Part shown: positions 24,431-30,696 of the stretch, piece by piece | How the letters are laid out: every line of letters begins with the position of its first letter | How positions within the stretch are numbered: the first letter of the stretch is position 1 | From: an uncultured Dorea sp. | Lineage (GTDB): Bacteria; Bacillota; Clostridia; Lachnospirales; Lachnospiraceae | DNA: 33,465 nt | Direction: 5' to 3' | Assembly: GCA_910579925.1 (NCBI GenBank) | Contig: CAJTVY010000041.1 | Span: 1 to 33,465, forward strand | Program-made: the position numbers and the translations under genes | The notes under the pieces: generated by a model | Databases searched by the model: none | What the model saw: only the letters and a program-made list of their open reading frames with translations | Told to the model about the DNA's origin: nothing

Positions 24431-24574
24431 TGAAGATGAACCATACAACACATTAGACTACTGTAAATATAGTATGATGTGATTTTAAGTGTAATCAAAT
24501 ATTCGGTTTATGGTAATGCTTGTACTGTATTATTGATTATGTGAAATTTATTTTAAGGGATCTGGAATATCTAA

Positions 24575-24722
24575 ATATAGTGAATGCATTGCGTTTTCAA
24601 TATTCTCTCTATAATTTTTTCTCGGACTACGTTGGTTATATTGGTGTGAAATCTACTGCGATTTGTTCAGTTGCTTTGTTAATGAAAATTATACTGTGGA
24701 GTTATGCTAGTATATCATTAAT
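24575..24722 (+). mobile_element. second degenerate copy of the TIR element
   Basis: It aligns with 30405-30559 in the same orientation: CGGACTACGTTGG, ATCTACTGCG, TTGTTCAG and AATGAAAATTATACTGTGGAG, with stop codons in the transposase-like frame. Right after it, the inverted-repeat arm at 24747 begins. Confidence 0.55.
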
Positions 24723-24746
24723 TTTCAGCTAAATAACGTAGAATGA

Positions 24747-24860
24747 ATTTTCAGTCTGCAAAGTGGCTGGATGAGGCGATGCGGTGGCTGTTGTCACAAG
24801 GAGGGACCCGCTTGCGGGAGGATTCCTTATGACTTGATCGTCAATTGAAGCTAACGCATC
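24747..24860 (-). repeat. right arm of the ~115-bp inverted repeat pair
   Basis: It is the inverted partner of 24078-24196. On the plus strand one frame is open for about 24 codons (includes WLDEAMRWLLSQGG) and then stops, while the partner has a stop inside the same frame. This may be a relic of a coding region of unknown identity. A small GC-rich hairpin (CCCGC TTGC GGG) lies inside. Confidence 0.65.
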
Positions 24861-25170
24861 AGATAAAAATTTCGACAAGTTATTTTGGCGAAATGTGAAT
24901 GATACACTAGGAATACCGTGGTCAATACATTAATATATGGACTACATTATATTCATCCAGACCTCCTTGTCTGTTCGTTGGATATAATACGATCATTACA
25001 TTAGTGTGCGAAATTTTGATCCATAACAAATTTAAAAATAAGATGTAATACGAGATAACCTCCTTTATAAGAAATATTTTAGGATTGCAAATTATAAAAA
25101 CACTGAGAAAATATGCTTTGATTCTTATATTATAATATAGATATAAGCAAGTATTGTAGAATTATGTCAT

Positions 25171-25223
25171 AAAGGGTAAATAGCCAGCAAAGATGTCTGG
25201 CGAGGTTGTGGTTTTGCCTTTTT
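25171..25223 (+). ncRNA. possible structured RNA or terminator relic
   Basis: GCCAG (25183-25187) pairs with CTGGC (25197-25201). An outer, imperfect pairing joins AAAGGGTAAA (25171-25180) to TTTTGCCTTT, and a T-run closes the structure. No known RNA family is recognised and no good promoter was found directly upstream. Confidence 0.3.
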
Positions 25224-25368
25224 ATTGATATATGTGGAGTGACTGACCTCCGTTGTACGAAAATCATCAAATACTTTTTTACAAGCTATACTTGATAAAT
25301 TTGTTTAATACTCTTTATGTCTGTTAATAGTATCTTTTATATATGAATAAAATTATTTTGTAGTATGA

Positions 25369-25384
25369 TGTTTCACGTGAAACA
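25369..25384. other. parS: parS site 3 (perfect)
   Basis: TGTTTCACGTGAAACA is an exact match. It lies about 430 bp upstream of parA, with weaker flanking symmetry than sites 2 and 4. Confidence 0.96.
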
Positions 25385-25484
25385 TTATGTTGTTAATCAA
25401 AAAAGCAAATATTATCAGAAGAGGAAATAAATTAGATATTTATCATGTAATAGGAGTGGAATTAATTGAAATATGTATTTAACA

Positions 25485-25526
25485 TTATATAACAAAAGGT
25501 TTCACGTGAAACATTTTGTTATATAA
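25485..25526. other. parS: parS site 4 inside a 42-bp palindrome
   Basis: The core at 25498-25513 is GGTTTCACGTGAAACA, one mismatch from consensus in the first base. TTATATAACAAAA (25485-25497) and TTTTGTTATATAA (25514-25526) continue the symmetry perfectly for 13 bp on each side. Confidence 0.9.
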
Positions 25527-25697
25527 ATAATTTTAATATGGAAATAGGATAGATCCATCGTATTGTGTTTCGATCATCCCTCTTTTTCACACTTTTGTTT
25601 GCAAAGGGGCTGACTAAATATATGATTCGATCGCTGCCTGTTTTGCTATTTAATGAATGTAATCTTTGGAAATAAAAAACAATAACGAAAAATCCGA

Positions 25698-25713
25698 TGT
25701 TTCACGTGAAACA
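25698..25713. other. parS: parS site 5 (perfect)
   Basis: TGTTTCACGTGAAACA is an exact match, 103 bp before the parA start and about 65 bp before its probable promoter. Confidence 0.96.
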
Positions 25714-25776
25714 TTTATAAAAAACATAAAATATATTTTATATATAAAACATTTGCTAGATATGTAGAAAGAAAAG

Positions 25777-25785
25777 TGTTATACT
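25777..25785 (+). promoter_or_regulatory. extended -10 promoter of parA
   Basis: TGTTATACT (25777-25785) fits an extended -10 element (TGnTATAAT-like) 31 bp before the parA ATG. The -35 region is poor. Confidence 0.45.
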
Positions 25786-25815
25786 AATTTCAATGAAAAA
25801 GAAAGGTGATTATAG

Positions 25816-26580
25816 ATGGGAAGAATTATAGCAATTGCCAACCAAAAAGGTGGTGTTGGTAAAACAACGACAGCGATAAATCTGTCGGCATCTCTTGCTG
25901 AAAAGGGTCGAAAAGTTCTTGCTATTGATATGGATCCACAAGGAAATTTGTCAAGTGGTCTTGGTTTGGATAAGAATACAATAGAAGGAACAATCTATGA
26001 TATGATAATCGGTGAATCTGATGTGGAAAAAGTTATACATAAAGATACGATTGAGAATCTGGATATACTGCCTTCAAATGTGGATCTATCAGCAGTTGAA
26101 ATTGAAATGATTGATGTGGAAAATAAGGAATTTGTAGTAAAAAATGCAATTCAAAAGGTAAGAGATAACTATGATTATGTAATTATTGATTGTCCGCCTT
26201 CATTAAGTCTTCTTACGGTAAATGCTATGACAACTGCGGATTCTGTACTTGTTCCTATACAGTGTGAATATTATGCCCTGGAAGGTTTAAGTCAATTAAT
26301 ACATACTGTAGAACTGGTGAAAGACAGATTGAATCCGATACTGGAAATAGAAGGCGTTGTATTTACCATGTATGATGCCAGAACCAATTTATCGTTACAG
26401 GTAGTGGAAAATGTAAAAGAGAATTTGGAACAGAATATATATAAAACGATTATTCCGAGAAATATCAGGCTTGCAGAGGCGCCCAGTTATGGGGCCCCGA
26501 TTAATCAATATGATCCGAGATCGTCAGGTGCAGAGAGTTATATGAGACTTGCCGAAGAGGTAATAAGCAGGGAATCATAA
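25816..26580 (+). CDS. parA: chromosome partitioning ATPase ParA (Soj)
   Basis: The 254-residue deviant Walker ATPase has the P-loop KGGVGKTTTAINLSASL (from residue 11), the DMDPQGNLSSGLG segment and Walker B YVIIDCPPSL. It dimerises on DNA with ATP. Together with ParB-parS it helps move the origin region and, through DnaA, can affect initiation. AAAGGTGA lies 7 nt before the ATG. ParB follows 13 nt downstream and five parS sites lie upstream. Confidence 0.97.
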   Translation: MGRIIAIANQKGGVGKTTTAINLSASLAEKGRKVLAIDMDPQGNLSSGLGLDKNTIEGTIYDMIIGESDVEKVIHKDTIENLDILPSNVDLSAVEIEMIDVENKEFVVKNAIQKVRDNYDYVIIDCPPSLSLLTVNAMTTADSVLVPIQCEYYALEGLSQLIHTVELVKDRLNPILEIEGVVFTMYDARTNLSLQVVENVKENLEQNIYKTIIPRNIRLAEAPSYGAPINQYDPRSSGAESYMRLAEEVISRES

Positions 26581-26593
26581 GGGGAGGATATAG

Positions 26594-27511
26594 ATGGCGA
26601 TAAAGAAAAAAGGATTGGGAAAAGGGTTGGACAGTCTGATTCCTGATAATAGGGGGTCAAGATCTACTACAGAATTGGAAGTACCATCAAAAAATGAATC
26701 AGAGTCAGAAGTAACATCCAAAGAGCAGACGCTGAAAATAAATATGGTAGAGCCTAACAGAGAACAGCCGCGAAAGAAATTTGAAGAAGATGGTTTGTTA
26801 GAATTAGCTGATTCAATTAAGCAGTACGGAATCTTGCAGCCGCTGCTGGTCAAAAGAAAAAAAGATTATTATGAAATTATAGCAGGTGAGAGAAGATGGA
26901 GAGCAGCTAAAATTGCCGGAATCAAAGAAGTACCTGTTATTATTAAGGAATATTCAGATCAGGAAATTGTTGAGATCGGACTGATTGAGAATATTCAGCG
27001 GGAAAATCTTAATCCAATAGAGGAGGCAATGGCATATAAGAGACTTCTGGAGGAATTTAACCTAAGGCAGGATGAGGTTGCCGAAAGAGTGTCAAAGAGT
27101 AGGACTGCCGTAACAAATTCTATGAGACTATTAAAGCTGAATGAAAAGGTTCAGCAGATGATTATAGACGATATGATATCAATGGGACATGCAAGGGCCT
27201 TGCTTGCAGTTGATAATAAGGAACAGCAGTACATACTTGCTAATAAGATATTTGATGAAAAACTAAGTGTAAGGGAAACTGAGAAATTAATTAAGGATAT
27301 CAAGAATCCAAAGAAACCAAAGAAGAAAAAAGAAGCCGATAATCCCTTTGTTTATAAGGATATCGAAGAAAAGATGAAAGAAGTGATGGGAACAAAGGTG
27401 AATATCTCTTCAAAAGGAAATGGAAAAGGTAGAATAGAGATAGAATATTATTCAGATAAAGAATTGGAACGAATGTTCGATATGATAATGAGTATACGAA
27501 GGGAAGAATAA
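26594..27511 (+). CDS. parB: chromosome partitioning protein ParB (Spo0J)
   Basis: The 305-residue DNA-binding CTPase clamp recognises parS and spreads. The N-terminal CTP-binding part has EPNREQPRKKFEE and AGERRWRAAK. ENIQRENLNPIEEAMAY lies ahead of the central helix-turn-helix (RQDEVAERVSKSRTAVTNSM). A basic linker and a C-terminal dimer domain end the protein. GGGGAGG precedes the ATG. The binding sites 0.9-3 kb upstream in the same window make its specificity clear. Confidence 0.97.
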   Translation: MAIKKKGLGKGLDSLIPDNRGSRSTTELEVPSKNESESEVTSKEQTLKINMVEPNREQPRKKFEEDGLLELADSIKQYGILQPLLVKRKKDYYEIIAGERRWRAAKIAGIKEVPVIIKEYSDQEIVEIGLIENIQRENLNPIEEAMAYKRLLEEFNLRQDEVAERVSKSRTAVTNSMRLLKLNEKVQQMIIDDMISMGHARALLAVDNKEQQYILANKIFDEKLSVRETEKLIKDIKNPKKPKKKKEADNPFVYKDIEEKMKEVMGTKVNISSKGNGKGRIEIEYYSDKELERMFDMIMSIRREE

Positions 27512-27514
27512 TAT

Positions 27515-28048
27515 ATGGAGAGTAAGATACTGGTTACATTAGGAATAGATCCGGCATTCATACTTTTATTCCTTTTAATTTTAATTGTGGTACTTTTTGT
27601 TTTATATGTGAATCTTACTGTAAAATATAATAAACTACAAAGTAGCTACAATACGTTTATGAAAGGAAGAAATGGGAAAACTCTTGAAGAGAGCCTGAAA
27701 GAAAAATTTGGTGAAGTTGATTCTATTCTTAAAATCACAAAACAGAATCGATCAGATATCAAAGATCTGATGAAAAAATATGAAAAAGGATTTCAGAAGA
27801 CGGGTATTGTAAAATATGATGCTTTTAACGAGATGGGGGGAAAGCTAAGTTTTGCAGTTGCCCTTCTGGATAAAAATAATAATGGATGGATCATGAATGC
27901 CATGCATAGCAGAGAGGGTTGCTACACTTATATAAAGGAAATCATAAAAGGAGAAAGCTATGTCGAACTGGCTGAGGAAGAAGCAGAAGCATTAGATAAA
28001 GCAATCTTCGAAAATTATGAAATGGATGTTAAAGACGTCAAAAAATAA
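27515..28048 (+). CDS. DUF4446 family membrane protein
   Basis: The 177-residue protein has one strong membrane helix (about 13-36), a short coiled stretch and a cytoplasmic domain with GKTLEESLKEKF, KTGIVKYDAFNEMGGKLSFA and LLDKNNNGWI. These are the conserved DUF4446 segments. Function is unknown. The gene follows parB by 3 nt in many Clostridia, which hints at a link to chromosome segregation or the envelope; this is inferred from neighbourhood only. Confidence 0.88.
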   Translation: MESKILVTLGIDPAFILLFLLILIVVLFVLYVNLTVKYNKLQSSYNTFMKGRNGKTLEESLKEKFGEVDSILKITKQNRSDIKDLMKKYEKGFQKTGIVKYDAFNEMGGKLSFAVALLDKNNNGWIMNAMHSREGCYTYIKEIIKGESYVELAEEEAEALDKAIFENYEMDVKDVKK

Positions 28049-28080
28049 AGATACTACGGAAATATAAGGAGGAAATCAAA

Positions 28081-29367
28081 ATGTTAGATATTAAGTTTGT
28101 AAGAATGAATCCAGATGTGGTAAGAGAGAATATAAAGAAAAAGTTCCAGGATGAGAAATTACCTCTGGTGGACGACGTATTAGAATTAGATCAGCGGAAT
28201 AGAGATATAAAGCAGGAAGTAGAAGGACTTCGCGCAGAACGTAATACAATCTCCAAACAAATAGGAGCATGCATGGCGCAGGGAAAGAAGGATGAGGCAG
28301 AAGAATTAAAGAAAAAGGTTCAGCAGAATGCAGAGAGAGTAGAGAATCTATCCGCAGAAGAGAAAGAGGTAGAGGCAAAGATTAAGAAAATCATGATGAC
28401 GATTCCAAACATCATTGATCCTTCTGTACCGATTGGAAAAGATGACAGTGAAAATGTCGAGATACAGAAATATGGTGATCCTGTAATCCCAGAGTTTGAA
28501 ATTCCATACCATACGGATATTATGAGCAGCTTTAATGGAATTGATCTTGAGAGTGCCGGGGAAGTTGCCGGAAATGGGTTCTATTATCTGATGGGAGATA
28601 TTGCAAGATTACATTCGGCGGTATTATCCTACGCTCGTGATTTCATGATCGGAAGAGGATTCACATATTGTATTCCTCCTTTTATGATCAGAAGCAATGT
28701 GGTAACGGGAGTTATGAGTTTTGCAGAGATGGATGCCATGATGTATAAGATTGAAGGAGAAGATCTTTATTTGATTGGAACCAGTGAACATTCCATGATT
28801 GGGAAATTTATTGGTAAGATGTTGACTGAAGAAGAACTTCCGCAGACTCTGACCAGTTATTCTCCATGTTTCCGTAAAGAAAAGGGGGCTCATGGTATTG
28901 AGGAAAGAGGCGTCTACAGAATCCATCAGTTTGAAAAGCAGGAAATGATTGTAGTATGTAAACCGGATGAGAGCATGAAATGGTATGACAATCTGTGGCA
29001 GAATACAGTAGATCTTTTCCGTTCCATGGATATTCCAGTGCGTACTCTGGAATGTTGTTCTGGAGATCTTGCAGATCTGAAGGTGAAATCCTGCGATGTA
29101 GAAGCGTGGTCTCCTAGACAGAAGAAATATTTCGAAGTTGGAAGCTGTTCTAATCTTGGTGATGCCCAGGCAAGAAGACTTGGCATTCGTGTAAAAGGAG
29201 CCGAAGGAAAATATTTTGCTCATACGCTGAACAATACGGTTGCAGCTCCTCCAAGAATGTTAATTGCATTTTTGGAAAATAATCTGCAGGCGGATGGTAC
29301 TGTGAGGATTCCAGAGGTTCTCAGACCATATATGGGCGGTGCAGAGTCTCTTATACCTAAGAAATAG
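28081..29367 (+). CDS. serS: serine--tRNA ligase
   Basis: This class II synthetase charges tRNA-Ser. The 428-residue protein has an N-terminal two-helix coiled-coil arm (about 30-100) that contacts the long variable arm of tRNA-Ser. The catalytic core has TSEHSMIG, SPCFRKEKGAHGIEERGVYR (motif 2), VEAWSPRQKKYFEVGSCSN and, in motif 3, NTVAAPPRMLIAFLEN. AAGGAGG precedes the ATG. No T-box leader is visible in the 32-bp gap after the DUF4446 gene. Confidence 0.97.
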   Translation: MLDIKFVRMNPDVVRENIKKKFQDEKLPLVDDVLELDQRNRDIKQEVEGLRAERNTISKQIGACMAQGKKDEAEELKKKVQQNAERVENLSAEEKEVEAKIKKIMMTIPNIIDPSVPIGKDDSENVEIQKYGDPVIPEFEIPYHTDIMSSFNGIDLESAGEVAGNGFYYLMGDIARLHSAVLSYARDFMIGRGFTYCIPPFMIRSNVVTGVMSFAEMDAMMYKIEGEDLYLIGTSEHSMIGKFIGKMLTEEELPQTLTSYSPCFRKEKGAHGIEERGVYRIHQFEKQEMIVVCKPDESMKWYDNLWQNTVDLFRSMDIPVRTLECCSGDLADLKVKSCDVEAWSPRQKKYFEVGSCSNLGDAQARRLGIRVKGAEGKYFAHTLNNTVAAPPRMLIAFLENNLQADGTVRIPEVLRPYMGGAESLIPKK

Positions 29368-29410
29368 GCAGCACAAATAATGAAAAAATTGCATTTATAA
29401 GGAAAATAAT

Positions 29411-30286
29411 ATGCATCAATATATGAACGCCATTGGATTTGGCAATATTAATAACAAACGAGAACTCAAAGAAATTCTGACCCAGGTTAAAACTTCATTT
29501 ACACAGCATGATCTGATTGCTCAGGATGAAGAAATGGATATATGTGAATATCAGAAAGAGTACGGAGCCGGAATCGGGATATCGATGCTTGGTGACAGAG
29601 ATATTCATGAGGAGTTTGAAAAAAATTATTACTATCCATTTTTTCTGGGAACTGGAATTACCAGCCATGCAGATGTCTATATAGAAAGAAGAATGGACAG
29701 GGAAGCATATGCAGGAATTTGCGAAGACGTTAAGGTTGGGATTAACTTGATTTTCCATCTCCAGAATACAGTAGAATTGCTTAAAGAACAGCAGAAAGCT
29801 AAAAGTTCTGTAAAATATAAGTCTGTTACGTTATCGGGATTGTGTAATGGGGGAACGATTCTTCTTCCCGTATTAAAAGATAAAGAACAGGAAAAGAGGC
29901 AGAAAGAAGAAATCCATAATAGAATGATGCTCGTCAGTGCGGCGAGAACAGGAGATCCGGCTGCTATCGAAAGTCTGACGATGGATGATATTGATACATA
30001 TTCAAAAGTATCACAGCGTCTGATCAGTGAAGATGTATTTAGTATTGTCGATACCTATATTATGCCATATGGTATTGAGTGTGATCACTATTCAATTATG
30101 GGAGAGATCCTTGAATTGCAGAGAATTACTAATGAGTATTCAAGAGAAGAGATTTATGTGATGCGTCTTGATGTTAATGAACTGATGTTCGATATATGCG
30201 TGCCGGTTAAGAGTGTAATTGGAGATCCTGCAGTGGGAAGAAGATTTAAAGGGAATATGTGGCTGCAGGGAAGAATTAATTTCTAA
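29411..30286 (+). CDS. DUF3881 family protein
   Basis: The 291-residue soluble protein has no signal peptide or membrane helix. It matches the pattern of the DUF3881 family of Clostridia: an N-terminal HQYMNAIGFGNINNKREL, a central SGLCNGGTILLPV and a C-terminal GDPAVGRRFKGNMWLQG. Function is unknown. It sits 43 bp after serS and ends before a strong terminator, so it is likely the last gene of the parAB-serS transcript. AAGGAAAA precedes the ATG. Confidence 0.85.
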   Translation: MHQYMNAIGFGNINNKRELKEILTQVKTSFTQHDLIAQDEEMDICEYQKEYGAGIGISMLGDRDIHEEFEKNYYYPFFLGTGITSHADVYIERRMDREAYAGICEDVKVGINLIFHLQNTVELLKEQQKAKSSVKYKSVTLSGLCNGGTILLPVLKDKEQEKRQKEEIHNRMMLVSAARTGDPAAIESLTMDDIDTYSKVSQRLISEDVFSIVDTYIMPYGIECDHYSIMGEILELQRITNEYSREEIYVMRLDVNELMFDICVPVKSVIGDPAVGRRFKGNMWLQGRINF

Positions 30287-30297
30287 AAAGGATTTAG

Positions 30298-30352
30298 AAA
30301 ACAGGGGATAAAGCCGATGATATAATATAGGGATTTATCCCCTGTTTTATTG
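30298..30352 (+). terminator. terminator after the DUF3881 gene
   Basis: A perfect 15-bp stem (30298-30312 with 30334-30348, core ACAGGGGATAAA) with a 21-nt loop ends in TTTT. It lies 12 nt past the stop codon. Confidence 0.88.
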
Positions 30353-30404
30353 GAAAGAAAAGACATATTGATTTTATTAATAAAATGTTCTACAATATAG
30401 GCTA

Positions 30405-30559
30405 GTATTGACCATATTATATTCAGCAAACCTTTTCGTCTGATTTCCATCGGACGTGCGTTGGCCTCAATCAGCGTAGCGTCTACTACGCTTCGTTCAG
30501 CCGTCTTGTCAATGAAAATTTATACGGTGGAGTTTTGCTAAATATAATGCGGTCAATAC
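30405..30559 (-). mobile_element. 155-bp element with 26-bp terminal inverted repeats (MITE-like or transposase remnant)
   Basis: The ends 30405-30430 and 30534-30559 are inverted repeats matching at 23 of 26 positions (starting GTATTGACC). The minus strand inside has an open frame reading DKTAER, VVDATLIEANA and PMEIRRKG, a possible trace of an IS1182-type transposase. Eroded copies occur at 24199, 24345 and 24575. No clear target-site duplication is seen. It sits between the DUF3881 terminator and the NlpC/P60 gene and may have reshaped that gene's upstream region. Confidence 0.6.
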
Positions 30560-30563
30560 ACAA

Positions 30564-30614
30564 GATTATGATTTCTTATCATAATCGATAACTAAGAGCA
30601 CACTGGGATCCAGT
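30564..30614 (+). other. two hairpins upstream of the NlpC/P60 gene
   Basis: GATTATGAT (30564-30572) and ATCATAATC (30578-30586) form a 9-bp stem with a 5-nt loop. CACTGG and CCAGTG (30600-30614) form a second, 3-nt-loop stem. No U-tract follows either. They may be part of the 5' leader; no known riboswitch is recognised. Confidence 0.4.
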
Positions 30615-30696
30615 GGCATATCGTAATGTATACCCTATAGGCGGGGAGAATTCGTTCTATACGGTATAGAGACGGCAAATTAATAGAAAGAAGAGA

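Larger units (their letters stand above)
23572..25815. other. 2.2-kb gene-poor segment with parS sites and decayed repeats
   Basis: No reading frame here looks like a real gene; the few short ones run across degenerate repeats. The segment contains five parS sites, a duplicated ~85-bp block, an inverted pair of ~115-bp repeats, several eroded copies of the element found intact at 30405, and one possible RNA hairpin. The base composition is strongly AT-rich. It fills the gap between the hydrolase-like gene and parA. Confidence 0.75.

Noticed and set aside
24206..24451. 81-codon minus-strand open frame in the parS segment
   Set aside because: It runs across the junction of two opposite-facing decayed repeats and is not preserved between their copies, so it is a chance frame.
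24520..24732. 70-codon plus-strand open frame in the parS segment
   Set aside because: It covers a degenerate element copy and has no ribosome site. Its sequence does not follow the transposase-like frame of that element.
30564..30696. Riboswitch (for example ydaO-type, common before wall hydrolase genes)
   Set aside because: Hairpins are present, but the conserved core blocks of the ydaO/c-di-AMP class could not be found, so no riboswitch is called.
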